DNA of 64,000 nt from Paralvinella palmiformis (GCA_025642065.1 JAODUP010000468.1:177501-241500), one strand, 5' to 3'; positions 27,201 through 37,659 are shown, numbered from the stretch's first letter. Translations and numbers: made by a program. The notes: generated by a model from the letters alone, not told the origin.

Positions 27201-30200
27201 TAATTATGATTACTTGGATCTCAATTCACAGCTAGTATACCATTGGTGTTTTATTAGTTAGGTGTAGAAACTAGAATAAATATCCTCTTGGATAGACCAA
27301 TAATATTATAATTTACAATGGCAGAATTTAGTTAGTTAATAATAATATGGATGTATCAATGTTACCCACATTGCTATAATTATTCATTCAACTGAATAAA
27401 AATTACTGTATTACATGAAAATACAAAGGAATACCCTAAAATATACAATGTTGTGCTTGTTCTCATATTCTGAAATAGAGAAAATAAGCAAGGACATGTC
27501 TTGACAAAACTGTATCTGTCAATCCCTCTTAACCTCTAATCATGGTTCTCACAGACAAGGAAATATTATTTTCCAGCACAGTTCCAGGACAAAATTACCA
27601 TTTTCCAGGACAAAGAATACAAGATTTATAGGTAATAAATGAAGATATGAGCAAAAAAGCATATAATATTTAATCAATATATGATCAATTATTGACAATT
27701 TTACGGTAAAGCCTCCTCCAACCCTTCTAGCTGTCTGATCCACCCACTTCTATATACATTTTTACTAAAATCGGATATCAAGACTATGTACTGGTACTTT
27801 TTTTCTTCTACAATCGAAGTTTTCATCTACATTCATATTTTTTTTTATGGACTTTTTTGTTCTATGTGAATTTTTGTTTCCAGGACATTTCATGGTTTTA
27901 TCTAATTCAAGGACATTTCCAGGACCTGGAAAACAAATGTTATTTTCCAGGACATGTGGGAACCCTGCTAACATATAACCTAATCATGTGTAGATAACTG
28001 TTGCTCTCCACAGTCCAATTATTATGCGGAACATGACCTACGGACCCCAGTCAACACATAATAGCAGAACCAGACAGTATTCTTAAAATAAGTAATACTG
28101 AAAATATATACAGTGGATGGAAATTTCAATTGTTAAATATTTTTCTAATAATAACATATACACAATACCTTAGCTAAATCTAACTGTCTAACTTTACTGC
28201 TAACATTCTCTGCTAATGTGGATGTAAATGAGATCATTCCTTCTAACTGTTTGGCATCATTCTGTACAAGCTGAAGATTTGGCCTATAGGTAGCAAAAAG
28301 ATAATTTTAGTTTAAATTAATAATGCAAAATTAGCCATAATCAATTTTCATTATGATAAACTCCATAAGCACAAGACTGTTTTCAAAACACTGATTGACT
28401 ATATATTAAATCTCCTAAGCCTAATAATAAACATAGTAATGGCCACATTAATATAAAAAATACATTAGCTAGAAAATAACATACAAAAATGTCCAGAAAA
28501 AGCTCAGTTACTTACAACATGGAATGTAGGGAAAGCATCTTTGACTCAAGAGCTGACTGTTTCTGCAGTTGGACATCCAACTCAGAGTTAACAGCATCCT
28601 GCAGGTTTCAAATCAATAAATGGCTAAAATTATTTAGGAACTGTAACTATTTACATGCAACAATATTAAAGAAGATCTGAATGGTCTTTGGAAAATAAAA
28701 TAGAATTCTTCTACATTAAAAATGCTCAAAAAAATGTATTTAACATTGCATCTGATTTACTGATATATATCTCTCACTCTGTTCTTATATACTGTAAGTA
28801 AATCAAAATCCACCTCTTGGTAGATAGTGCTATCTAACTGGCTGTCATTATGTTTCAAATTTGTAAATATTATTCTTTTTTTAGTTATAATAAACCTGAA
28901 TAAATCAATTAAGACATTTTTAATCTATAGTACAGATATTAAAACTGGATATTTCCTTTCAGTCACAGTTTAAATTAGTATCCATAAAATAAAACAATAA
29001 TTATAAATAAATTAATAGAAACTATTGACATTTGAGTTACCATTAAGCCGAGACTTGGTGTCAACATCTTGACCCTTATTTTGGGGGGTCGGCTTAATGG
29101 CCAGTGCTATTTCAGTGTCAAGAAATCAAGAAAAATATTTTCAGTCTGATAGCAGCCGTCTAGACGTTAGTGACCTAGTCTAGATCTAGATGCAAATGGG
29201 CATCAATTGTTATTTTGATTTAAACTCATGCAGTCATGGAGAGCAAATAGAAGTGAAACAAGTTGATGATAATTATATATGGCTTTATAATGAAAATCAA
29301 TATTTATATGTAGAATTACCTGATTTTTTAAATTATGGATAAATGTTGTAGGACTCAGTAGTCCATTTCACAAAGGTAGCGCCGGTAACAAGATAACTCG
29401 TACCCAAGAGCATCATATCATTCGTTTGGCGCATAGACATTAGGGTGCCCCCATATACATATTTTGTATGGGCATATTTGTATTAATAACGGGAAAATTA
29501 CTGATTAATTTATTTATTTTCAATAGAGATTTATAGTTACTAACTGACCTCATATACTGGTAATTTACAATTACCTTGTCTTGGTTATTGCTGTGTTAGT
29601 GACCAAAATGTACCATCAAAGGCTCAGTAGTAATTGACAATATGTTTAATTACTTCTAAGTCATGGACTTCATATATGGTTAATCGAATGTTTAATCACG
29701 CCGTTAATTTAAATTTGAGGTCCTAGGTATGCGCTAACAGTTTGCGTAAACGATGGTTATAATTTGCCTTGATCTATTGACAGTATACAAAACATATTGG
29801 TATGAATAACGAATTATGAAAACAAAATTATTTTCTGGGTTCAAAACGTCACCTGGGCTGGAAATACTACAGGGAAAAGTTCAGATTTTTAGGTCGGCTT
29901 ATTGAACAGTAACACCATAAATCATGATATTTTAGGCCTAAAACCCGTCCTACGTTAATTATGGCAAATTACCATGTCACCAACACAACATGAAACTATC
30001 AGTAACAGTTTACTTGATATTTATCATCTGATTTAAGATACTACACTTTAACTATTTATTTCATGTTAAGGAGAAAACATCCTGAAGATCTCATTTATTA
30101 ATGCTTAAACCACGTTTAAAACAAAGCCAGCTTTTAATATTTATGATCTATAATGCAATCCGGTACACTACAAAAGTGGATATAACATGGGGTGTTTGGC

Positions 30201-31669
30201 TCTCGATTATTTGGAGTGAAGATATTAAAGTTTCAGTAATTTTCTGCACTAATCTCTTGAATATATTTCCACATCACAGGTTCTTTATCATTTATATCAA
30301 AATGTTTTGAATAAATTTGATGATTTTAGTGCAGCTTATACACAGGTTCGACTGTAGGGGGGTTTATTGGTCCTAAAACCTGGTGTGGCTTATACACGAG
30401 TGCTGCCTATACATGAGTATATACAGTATGCCTAAATTTAACATTTCACTTATTTTGTGAGTATGCTTGAGCAATTGTTGTTGAAAAATGTATCTGTAAC
30501 CCCAACATTTATTCTTAGTCTTACTAGTTACTGGCTTCCCATATACTTAGCATGAACCCTGCTTAGTGTGCTTTAACATATTCACAAATCACCATCTCAC
30601 CACACATACATCAAGGATCCTGAGGCATATTTGCACCCCAGTTGAAGCATATCATTAACCTTAACTTATCACATTTTGTCATTCATATTTCAGCATTATT
30701 TTAATTGGGCATTGGAATGAGGTTCTGTTACAAAACATCTGAATCTAGTGGATAAAGTTGAAATCAGACCTGAGAGGCCACTGGTCACAACTATGTTTGC
30801 TGGTGGTAAGGAGCCGAGGACTGAGCACTATTTTAGCTTGTTTTGGATGTTTGGACAGGGATATAAAGATCTGAGCACTCAGCAGCAACAATATGCCCTG
30901 CAGTAATTCATGCATGAAATTAACAAACTTCCCATAAGAGGATGTGCCCTACAGCGATGGCCTGGGGTATCGATTCCCCTCAGCATTATCAGGAGCCAGC
31001 GCATTGAGTACTCAGACCTTTAGTGACAGCAAACACGTTTCCAATGATCGGCTATGCAACCACTTCATTATTATAATGCTTTTAATAATAAATCTTAAAA
31101 AAAGTTTTCTTCACTTTTGTTCGTCCGTTTATTTACCTGTCCAAAAATTGCTAACTGTGCCACAAGTGACATATTTATCTATGAATTTATAAACAGCATA
31201 GGCATAGCTCAGTATATTGAGATAACTGAAACAGAATGGTAACATTTGGGTCATAGCATATCGCTGCAGATGCCATCTGAGTCTAATAAATAATTGTATT
31301 CGTCTGCAGGAAGCTTCAAACTGAAGATTTACTAGTCCTGTCAATCTCTTACTCGGTTCGGGCGAGCGTTAATTCCGAACGCTGCATACTAATTAATAGT
31401 AGACTACTACATGACATCTATCATCTATGATATAGATCTAGATCTAGTGACTCGTCCACACGATTTGGGGAGAAACCGGTGACTAGTCACAATCAGTCAG
31501 GGTTATTTTACTGCGAACCTGATTTCACATTTCTTTATATTAATAAAATAGATACCTCTTGTTTGCAAAGATATTCATAGGCATCTTTTATTTGATCTAA
31601 CTGGGTTAAATTCTCGTATCGGGAATAAGAAGACTTTTCAGACGTGGCAGACTCCAAAGTGGCCGCCAT
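17253..31669 (-). CDS. COG4: Conserved oligomeric Golgi complex subunit 4, complete 20-exon coding span
   Basis: COG4 is a core subunit of lobe A of the COG tether, a peripheral Golgi complex that captures recycling intra-Golgi vesicles and binds SNAREs and SM proteins. Twenty minus-strand exons join in phase to give 760 codons plus stop; human COG4 has about 785. Exon lengths from the start are 114, 83, 115, 102, 73, 194, 157, 107, 50, 97, 43, 119, 86, 226, 63, 204, 84, 102, 221 and 43 bp, all with GT-AG introns. Diagnostic stretches include [17 protein letters not shown] (about 202-218), [38 protein letters not shown] and the carboxyl block [12 protein letters not shown] to [11 protein letters not shown]. 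Arg704 and Glu739 correspond to the human Arg729-Glu764 salt bridge in the C-terminal domain, where Arg729 is a disease residue. No frameshift or stop is present. The largest intron, the first, holds transposon copies. The start is supported by its match in length to the short family amino terminus. Confidence 0.97.
17797..18017 (-). CDS. COG4: COG4 coding exon 19 of 20
   Basis: Residues 674-747 (partial). This is the most conserved exon, with [33 protein letters not shown] and [11 protein letters not shown]. It contains the Arg704 and Glu739 equivalents of the human salt-bridge pair. Confidence 0.97.
18279..18380 (-). CDS. COG4: COG4 coding exon 18 of 20
   Basis: Residues 640-673, phase 0 at both ends, ending KTTFNR|GTATGT. 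It is separated from exon 19 by a 261-bp intron carrying a (TA)n tract. Confidence 0.95.
18538..18621 (-). CDS. COG4: COG4 coding exon 17 of 20
   Basis: Residues 612-639, phase 0 at both ends, with [20 protein letters not shown]. Confidence 0.96.
18779..18982 (-). CDS. COG4: COG4 coding exon 16 of 20
   Basis: Residues 544-611, phase 0 at both ends. It carries [16 protein letters not shown] and STSHNITE, the start of the C-terminal domain of known structure in human COG4. Confidence 0.96.
19155..19217 (-). CDS. COG4: COG4 coding exon 15 of 20
   Basis: Residues 523-543, [20 protein letters not shown] plus E, phase 0 at both ends. Confidence 0.94.
19389..19614 (-). CDS. COG4: COG4 coding exon 14 of 20
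   Basis: The largest exon at 226 bp, residues 447-522. It carries [19 protein letters not shown] and [19 protein letters not shown]. It ends in phase 0 at CTG|GTTAGTG. Confidence 0.96.
20005..20090 (-). CDS. COG4: COG4 coding exon 13 of 20
   Basis: Residues 419-447 (partial), with [17 protein letters not shown]. It ends GTCAG|GTATG. The 1.5-kb intron before it holds the degenerate tandem repeat at 20355-20526. Confidence 0.95.
20355..20526. repeat. Four degenerate tandem units of about 42 bp in COG4 intron 12
   Basis: Four consecutive units begin with (A/G)GCAAAT and contain TTTCAAA and CATTTAAA at similar offsets. They are read directly and are visibly diverged from one another. A related pattern occurs at 15545-15665. 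Confidence 0.55.
21616..21734 (-). CDS. COG4: COG4 coding exon 12 of 20
   Basis: Residues 379-418, with [19 protein letters not shown], among the most conserved stretches. It ends in phase 0 at AAAG|GTAATA. Confidence 0.96.
22063..22105 (-). CDS. COG4: COG4 coding exon 11 of 20
   Basis: A 43-bp exon, residues 365-379 (partial), [14 protein letters not shown]. It matches the acidic variable linker of the family. The call rests on phase and splice sites. Confidence 0.85.
22220..22316 (-). CDS. COG4: COG4 coding exon 10 of 20
   Basis: Residues 332-364, with [20 protein letters not shown] and [12 protein letters not shown]. It ends in phase 0 at ACA|GTGAGT. An internal GAGGTAACC looks like a donor, but homology continues past it. 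Confidence 0.93.
23023..23072 (-). CDS. COG4: COG4 coding exon 9 of 20
   Basis: A 50-bp exon, residues 316-332 (partial), [16 protein letters not shown]. It leaves two bases for the next codon. It is poorly conserved but is held by phase and position. Confidence 0.88.
23242..23348 (-). CDS. COG4: COG4 coding exon 8 of 20
   Basis: Residues 280-315, ending in phase 0. It carries [19 protein letters not shown], matching the human YLQVECDRQ region. The stretch 23349-24631 on its 5' side is intron 7, in which nothing was recognised. Confidence 0.95.
24632..24788 (-). CDS. COG4: COG4 coding exon 7 of 20
   Basis: Residues 228-280 (partial), with [20 protein letters not shown] and PLVETYY. It ends TATG|GTGAG. 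Confidence 0.96.
25175..25368 (-). CDS. COG4: COG4 coding exon 6 of 20
   Basis: Residues 163-227, ending in phase 0 at CACAG|GTAAAT. It contains the strongly conserved [19 protein letters not shown] stretch and FSKYLCAQ. Confidence 0.96.
25510..25582 (-). CDS. COG4: COG4 coding exon 5 of 20
   Basis: Residues 139-163 (partial), with [16 protein letters not shown]. It ends GAAG|GTATAG with one base of a codon carried over. Confidence 0.94.
25904..26005 (-). CDS. COG4: COG4 coding exon 4 of 20
   Basis: Residues 105-138, phase 0 at both ends. It carries [19 protein letters not shown]. Intron 3 upstream (26006-28168) contains the two CAGGGTTC-type elements. Confidence 0.95.
26571..26819. mobile_element. 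Non-autonomous DNA transposon with CAGGGTTCA ends, in COG4 intron 3
   Basis: The left end CAGGGTTCATACACA and the reverse complement of the right end, CAGGGTTCACACATG, match at 13 of the first 14 positions. GATCA directly abuts both ends (26566-26570 and 26820-26824). The interior repeats the phrase TTCCAGGAC or TTCAAGGAC. CAGGG-type termini suggest the hAT superfamily, although the 5-bp duplication is shorter than the usual 8. There is no coding capacity. Confidence 0.8.
27541..27967. mobile_element. Second CAGGGTTC-type element in COG4 intron 3
   Basis: The left end CATGGTTCTCACAG and the reverse complement of the right end, CAGGGTTCCCACATG, match at 11 of 13 positions. CTAAT precedes (27536-27540) and CTAAC follows (27968-27972), giving an imperfect 5-bp duplication. 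The interior carries several TTTCCAGGAC phrases near both ends, as in the neighbour at 26571-26819. The two are related but not identical in length. Confidence 0.75.
28169..28283 (-). CDS. COG4: COG4 coding exon 3 of 20
   Basis: Residues 66-104, ending in phase 0 at AAG|GTATTG. It carries [17 protein letters not shown] and [15 protein letters not shown], both close to the human sequence. Confidence 0.95.
28516..28598 (-). CDS. COG4: COG4 coding exon 2 of 20
   Basis: Residues 39-66 (partial). It starts after TGCAG with GATGCTG and ends ATGTT|GTAAGT, leaving two bases of a codon. It carries [16 protein letters not shown], a predicted coiled-coil segment. Confidence 0.93.
29040..29964 (+). mobile_element. 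0.92-kb element with CCATTAAGCCGAG end, copy 1, in COG4 intron 1
   Basis: The whole segment matches the reverse complement of 39730-40642 over its full length. The left end starts CCATTAAGCCGAG and folds on itself with TCGGCTTAATGG at 29090-29101. The right end is decayed here but still carries TTTTAGGCCTAAAA. It has no open frame of note. It is a non-autonomous DNA transposon of unassigned superfamily. Confidence 0.85.
30325..30425. repeat. Decayed terminal fragment of another DNA transposon, in COG4 intron 1
   Basis: Two phrases, GCAGCTTATACACAG and TGGCTTATACACGAG, flank GGTTTATTGGTCCTAAAACC. The segment ends in TATATACAGTATG. The palindromic layout resembles the ends of the CCATTAAGCCGAG elements, but the sequence is different. 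Confidence 0.4.
31556..31669 (-). CDS. COG4: COG4 coding exon 1 of 20
   Basis: Residues 1-38, from the ATG at 31667-31669 in the context GCCATAGTT on the plus strand. It ends in phase 0 at AAGAG|GTATC. The stretch [18 protein letters not shown] aligns with the helix that starts the human protein's conserved region. The following intron, 31555 down to 28599, is about 2.96 kb and is the gene's largest. Confidence 0.93.
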
Positions 31670-32071
31670 AGTTGTTGCTATCGGTCCATCTATTTATCAT
31701 ATGTATTTGAAATTTGTAAGCAGTTTATTTTTAATATTTTGTTTTTTTTAGTGTATGAGATGGATTCTCTGTTGTTCTCAAAAAGTTATAAAGTCTGTTT
31801 GGTAATACAAATATGAGTAAATGCTAAAATTATACTAATATAAGTAAAACCGTTTGCATATATTAATTAACAGGGAGGCTCACGAATATATATATATATA
31901 TATATTGCCATTATTGGTGTAGACTATCTGTCTAATTTATATTCTAAACAAATTAAATAGCTGAATATTTAGCCCTATTAATATTAACCATTACGATATT
32001 GTTGTTTTATACTTAAAGTGTAATTGTATTATATAAGACACGAATAAACATATTTAATATATGAAAAAATA
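31670..32071. promoter_or_regulatory. Presumed COG4 5' UTR and promoter region
   Basis: This lies directly upstream of the COG4 start codon. No TATA box at a convincing distance, initiator or CpG-rich stretch could be assigned. The stretch is AT-rich with a short (TA)n tract near 31889-31905. The call rests only on position. Confidence 0.35.
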
Positions 32072-32247
32072 GTATGTTTTAATGGGGCACCTCCGTGGTC
32101 AAGTTGGTAGCGCGTTGGACCATAGATCACTAACACATAGTTCGAATCTCGGCGTTTAGCATATCAAAGGGTGTTTCATCTATGACCTAGCATCATTACC
32201 TTTGAAACATCAATCATCATCAATCATCTAGCTGGTACGTTTTAATG
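32072..32247 (+). mobile_element. tRNA-derived SINE A with target duplication
   Basis: The head reads GGTCAAGTTGGTAGCGCG (A-box region) and AGTTCGAATCTC (B box). It is followed by a short body and a CATCAATCATCATCAATCAT tail. GTATGTTTTAATG precedes the element (32072-32084) and GTACGTTTTAATG follows (32235-32247), a 13-bp duplication with one mismatch. The central CTCGGCCCATTTAGCC block of the family is deleted in this copy. Confidence 0.85.
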
Positions 32248-33279
32248 CACACTTTGGTTTCTTCCAGCTATATAAAGATTATATAATTAATTCATTTAAT
32301 TAAACAAATTAAAATAATTATTATTAATAAGCCTCCCATAATAATAAAAATAGAGTGTATACAAAATAGAGTGTATACAAACATGGTGAATAAACATTCG
32401 ATCAAGCTTTGCAATAGAACATGTATATAATCATTTAATTAAAAGTAATGGTCTTAAATGGAAATTCGCTGAGCGTTCGTATGGAATAATGGAATGCTAG
32501 AACACACACACATTTCCTCTGTGTAGAAATAGAGAGTTCCTTATAGTATCTAAATTCAAAACTAGGATTACGGTTAAATATATTAATGTGATCGACTCAG
32601 TTCAGCACCAGAACTTAGCAGGACCCCTCCCAACTCTGTGAACAAGTTAAGTGTTCTGTGGACATCATGTGATATTAACCAAAAATACACTGTTCCATTT
32701 TGCCTTGTGGTATATATTTATGGCAAAAATGTGTCCAAATACAAAAGATCGTATAAGAAAACTCTTCAGTGTTATGTAGCCAAGAACCGTCGGGATTTCC
32801 TGTTTAACGTGTGGAAGGCTAGTACGTGATAAGCCATGAAAAGATCATATTTAGTCATAGAGGAAGTTCTGTTGGAATTCATACATCAATATTTAATCGG
32901 CTTATATTCTTATTTTTAGTGTGGCTTATCTAAAACAGTTCTTGACTTTAATGTGTAATTAAACCTCAAAGGGCCAATTCTAGTATACAAACAGAAATTC
33001 TATTGGAACATTACAAACATTTATAATCACCAGGAAAAGTTCAATATTAATGAATACTCAAGCAGCAATATGTTATTATTGATCAGCAAAATGTGCGTCT
33101 GATAAAGTGAATCATTTATATGAGCAACTGTTTAATTGTGGAGGTTGATATAGGTAGGATATAATTGTATAATTATTATGTAATCATGCAATGAACAAAA
33201 TATATCACTGGCATATAAGTGATAGCACATATATGTATTTTTTTAATTTTTAAACCTGGTTTATGTTAACATAAAAGAA
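32248..33279. other. Intergenic, no gene recognised
   Basis: AT-rich with only short frames. ACAAAATAGAGTGTATACAA is tandemly repeated twice near 32350-32380. Nothing else was recognised. Confidence 0.5.
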
Positions 33280-33420
<141 letters not shown>

Positions 33421-34490
33421 CTAAAATAGGAGCAACTGTGTGTCCAAATATCTACGAAATTAAAGCTTATGCTTTTCCCATTTGGAACTAAAGGTTATAT
33501 ATATTGTAAATCTGTTTTATTTAGCAGTGTATACGTAAGTTCAATCAAACACTATTTAAAATGTAAATATTATACAGGTTGTTAAACAATTTCCGGTTGA
33601 ATTAATACATTATATTATAGTATGTTTCATATATATTAATGGTGATGTAGTGTGGTGTTTTGTTTTACTCATTTCTTCCTCTCCCTATATCATTATAAGA
33701 TTAAGTACATACGTGTAAATGATAGTGCATATGGGGTGTTTTGCATTGCATTGATCCACATTTTAGTAAGAACTTTGACAGCTTATTGAATGACACAAAA
33801 TCTTTGTCACTCACTATATCCAATTATATCTGAATATCACACTTTTGTTTCAGTAGTACCCTTTTAACAGCTACTTTCAGTAGATTAATTAAATGTATAT
33901 GGTAAAATGCCGTGCATATATTTGGCATACAGTTATGCCGATTATTTTTTTTGTTGTTGTTGGATTAATCATCCACTAGCAAAAATCTCAATTTAGGGCG
34001 ATTCTAATTGTCATCATATGAATCTGTATAACGAAAATGTCATTCGAATCAGACATTGACTCTCTCTGTCTGTCTGTCTGACTTTATCTCCCCCCCCCCC
34101 CTCTCTCTCTCTCTGTGTGATAGTTTGAATTTCAGTGAAATAATCTTTTATGAGTGCGATGCGTAATTTCAAAATTCCTATTTTTGAAGAGTATACATGC
34201 GTAAAATTGCTATTTATAATTAATACCAAGTTGGAATAGTGTTTATGATAATAGGTTCTTTCAGTCGTGAATCTTCCAGTGAAGCGGTATATATATATGT
34301 TAATCTGCCTCTTCAAGTGTATTATATATCCGGCGTTGGTGTCCACGAAATGTGAAATGATCATAGCCCAATAAATATTGCGATACCGAGCCGGTAATGA
34401 TCCGGTAACGGTTATGTTGTTGATTTGATTCCGGTTGGCGGTACCTTGTCGATAACATTTAGCTAAGTACAGGCCAGGCCAATGACATAC
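33421..34490. other. Intergenic, no gene recognised
   Basis: Nothing coding was seen. A (TCTG)n-(C)n-(CT)n low-complexity stretch lies at about 34060-34118. Confidence 0.5.
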
Positions 34491-34652
34491 CCCGGCCCGG
34501 TATACGCCAACGGTATACGCCGGCTAGGTATGCGCCAACGGTATACGCCAGCTAGATATACGCCGGCCCATTGTACGCCAACGGTATCGCCGGTCCGGTA
34601 TACGCCAGCGGTAAATACGCCTGCCCGGTACACGCCAACAGTATACGTCGTC
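34491..34652. repeat. GC-rich degenerate minisatellite
   Basis: About ten variants of a 12-15 bp half-unit alternate between GGTATACGCCAAC and GGTATACGCCGGCCC, giving a higher-order period near 28 bp. The base composition contrasts sharply with the AT-rich surroundings. Long frames exist on both strands because the unit lacks stops in several frames; no protein is implied. Confidence 0.8.
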
Positions 34653-34843
34653 CTGACACTCTTTTAACAAATAACACTGAACCGTTCCGAAGCACAAGGT
34701 TTCGAATGTTTGAATCTCGGACCCATACCTGTTGTTTATGGGACGTTTCCATAATAAGTTATGGTCTTTAACCATACATCCCAAGTATTTTGACCAACGT
34801 TGTGGCTAAACAAATCACCTACTCCAGCACTGGATCATTATGT

Positions 34844-34877
<34 letters not shown>

Positions 34878-35519
34878 CGTCATGGAATAATTACGCATGG
34901 ATATGGTTTCACTAAGAATTATGTTTAACATTTACAAGTTAGCTTCCAGTAGACCTTGCCAATTAAGCTATTGACATCTGGCGGCAGGATTTAGAACTAC
35001 TACATCTGGATCCCCGTTCCCTTTCAGTGTGTACACGAGATTTGTTTGTATATTTTAACGATCAGTGCCGGTGATAATACTTCACGATTCCAACAGTCAG
35101 TAAAGAAAAATGAAAGATAAGGTGATATTTAGTATATTTCTTTTCAAAGAAGACTTGATTCAGTAAACAAAATAGATTAAATTGGAAGTTCTATGTGGTA
35201 GTTCGCAGAACACATTTCCTCTGTACAATTAAGCAGATTGCCGTATTCGTAGTGAAAGTGTACGTATAGGCAATGACTTTCCCATAGTGTTTCTTCAATA
35301 CACATCTTTGGTCATTTATAATAAAATCGAAAATGGACATATCTTCCGCGATTTTTTTAATTTCTGGTCATTTTCCGTGTAGAACGGTCGCCATCGTCTA
35401 GCAGCAGACTCATGCGCACGTCATAGATGACATAATTCTAATAAACAAACGGGTGTGCTATTTGGATAGAAAATATTCATATTGTGTTACACAAAAGTAT
35501 TGATCATATGGTGATTGTG
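34653..35519. other. Intergenic, no gene recognised
   Basis: A (TA)n tract lies at 34849-34876. No exon, tRNA-like block or terminal repeat pair was recognised. Confidence 0.5.
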
Positions 35520-35790
35520 CGTTTAGTGTTGCAGCCCCCAATTTGTGGAATAAGTTGCCGGCAAATATTAGAAATTCGTCGTCTCTTGGAAATTTTAAGT
35601 CTCTTCTAAAAACACACCTATTTAAGGTCGCTATCACAGATAAATAATTATTATCTTTTAAATCATTACAGGGTTTTTACAGACATTATTTGGGGTATTA
35701 TTAAATTACATATTATTTGTACAGCGCCTTTGAATGGCTCCTGCTAGTAAGGGCGCTTTATTAAATATACATTATTATTATTATTATGAT
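35520..35790 (+). mobile_element. Non-LTR retrotransposon, 3' terminal fragment
   Basis: The plus strand encodes VAAPNLWNKLPANIRNSSSL followed by FKSLLKTHLFK and a stop. This is the typical carboxyl end of a CR1/Jockey-like LINE ORF2. It is followed by a 3' UTR ending GGGCGCTTTATTAAATATAC and a (ATT)n tail. It is severely 5'-truncated, as is usual for LINE insertions. Confidence 0.8.
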
Positions 35791-35889
35791 TGATAGAGCA
35801 ATAATCCGGCATTGATATATTGCATTTAGGTATTATTTCTCGTGAATTAACACGAACCATGCAGCTGATTGTAAAATGTAAACAAACCC

Positions 35890-36059
35890 GGATTATCGGT
35901 ACCCCACAGGCTGATGAGTAGCCCAGACATATATAGGTCTACGTATGTATAGATGTGTATTTTTGTATGCTTAAATTCAACTTCGTATTAATTTAATTAT
36001 GTATAGATTAGAGGGATATGTTTTAAAGGATGTATAGGTTTTTGTTTCTGAGCCAGTGC

Positions 36060-36103
<44 letters not shown>

Positions 36104-36260
36104 TAAAACATACACGCACGCACACACACTTGTTTGGCTCATTCTGCAGGTAACACTTACAAATATCACAAAGCATATTATGCCTGTTAAGAAAACAAAT
36201 TTGATCTAGCGGTGTATATTCCGTGTACTATTTGCGTCTTTGGAGTGAAGTTGTATAGGT
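35890..36260. repeat. Dispersed repeat family B, copy 2 (inverted relative to copy 1)
   Basis: Read as reverse complement, it shares ordered blocks with 12520-12905, including ACTCATCAGCCTGTGGGG, GCAGAATGAGC, CATAATATGC and GGTGTATATTCCG. A (TA)n expansion (36064-36101) and a CA tract interrupt it. Confidence 0.65.
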
Positions 36261-36319
36261 GTTTGGCCTGGGAATTCAGCACTCAAATGACTGTTGCAGG
36301 CACAGTTTGTTTTGTTGTT

Positions 36320-36490
36320 CGGGGAGAATCCCCAGGCTGTCGCTTATTGGGCACAGCTTCTATGTTGGAGTGGTTGAGAAACTCCTCCCCCACCACTCAC
36401 AGGGGAGAAGTAAGGAAAGATGGAGTCGAAATACCCTGAGGGTGGTCATTTCCAGAGTGTTTTACGTCCCCAGGGGGTTTTAACGTCCCA
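36320..36490 (+). repeat. Dispersed repeat sharing a 39-bp core with 16790-16828
   Basis: The core GGGGAGAATCCCCAGGCTGT and the following CGCTTATTGGGCACAGC match the segment at 16790-16828 with few differences. It continues with a GC-richer stretch up to the start of the neighbouring SINE. It may belong to repeat family B. The class is unknown. Confidence 0.45.
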
Positions 36491-36494
36491 CTTT

Positions 36495-36666
36495 ATTTTA
36501 AATAATTCAGTGGAGGACGGAAGCGCCATTTAACGTGGTCAGCCTCCCACGATGTTGTGAGCCGAGAAATTAATCTCTGAAAAAGTTTCGACCTCTTGCG
36601 GGGTTCGAACCTGTGACCGTTGGCACCAAGTGCCGGGTGCTTAACCGCTAGGCCACCGGAGCTCAC
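36495..36666 (-). mobile_element. tRNA-derived SINE B
   Basis: The minus strand begins GAGCTCCGGTGGCCTAGCGG with a clear A box (TGGCCTAGCGGTTAAGCAC) and B box (GGTTCGAACCCC). The tRNA-like part is about 75 nt and is followed by a 90-nt body ending near 36500. It is kept as a SINE and not a tRNA gene, because the acceptor stem does not close and a non-tRNA body follows. Confidence 0.7.
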
Positions 36667-37085
36667 TAAAGGCACAATATGCTCGTAAAGCATTAAAATA
36701 TTCCGAATCCACCAATAGAAACATTGCATTTCATCTCATCAAAATTCACCTTAGTAGTATGTGGGAATAGAGATAGTTTTCCTAGTTGCAGTTATGTCCA
36801 GCCTGTGCTATGGCATTCAAGGCTAACTTAATTAATCTGCTTGTCATTAAATAAATAAGGCACTGGTGAGACATTACACATATCTTAGCATGAAAAATCG
36901 CGGATTGAGTACCCCAGACAGATGCATATGTATACACATATATGTAATGATATGTGGAGGTATAGAACATTTTATATTTAGATTGATGTATGTATAGTCG
37001 TATCATTTTATTTACTTTAATGGAGGTAGCTCTCAAATGATGTTTAGATATGTTGATGCTCTGTGCCTGTTGCCTCTCTATATGT

Positions 37086-37240
37086 ATCCTAAAACGCACG
37101 CACACACACACATAGATAGAGAGAGAGAGAGCGAGAGAGAGAGAGAGAAATACACACACAAATATATATATATATATATATATACACACAGGGGGAAAAG
37201 AGACACGCGCGGGTGCGCGCGCGCACACACACACACACTA
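37086..37240. repeat. Compound microsatellite (CA)(GA)(TA)(CA)
   Basis: CA, GA, TA and CG/CA-rich dinucleotide blocks follow each other. The starting phrase TATCCTAAAACGCACGCAC repeats the phrase at 36100-36124. Confidence 0.93.
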
Positions 37241-37654
37241 GTTTTGTATGTATATCACTAAGAGTTTAGTAAAATAAAAAACGAATCACTTTAATTATTC
37301 TTTTCACCTGTACGCTTTATGAACACAAAACAACTAAATACTTCTTCTAAATTGCTGTGCATACAGAAGTGCACGTAGAGGTCAGATGAAGGATCGCATA
37401 AGATAAAGATGACAAAGGAGCTAGGTCTTGGCTAAACACAGGAAGAAACAGCGTAATTGGAAAAAAGTACAAAGAAACAGGTATCCGATGGAATTATATA
37501 CGAGCAACAAATGAAAAATATTAATTGACCGTGATGATACAAATATTATGCGGAGACTTTAAATACAATCTGGCCATGAATGTGAAACAGTATACAGAAG
37601 AGTTTTGGCGATATTGTAAGTCAAGATGAAAAAAAATGGAAGTATGGAAGGTGT

Positions 37655-37659
37655 ATGAA

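Noticed and set aside
34482..34784. Several frames with tandem tyrosine/proline/arginine repeats on both strands
   Set aside because: They arise from the GC-rich minisatellite, whose unit lacks stops in several frames.
36590..36666. tRNA gene on the minus strand
   Set aside because: Good internal promoter boxes, but no closed cloverleaf could be drawn and a non-tRNA body follows; treated as a SINE head.
37037..37261. Frames through mixed CA/GA/TA repeats
   Set aside because: Low-complexity translations of a compound microsatellite.
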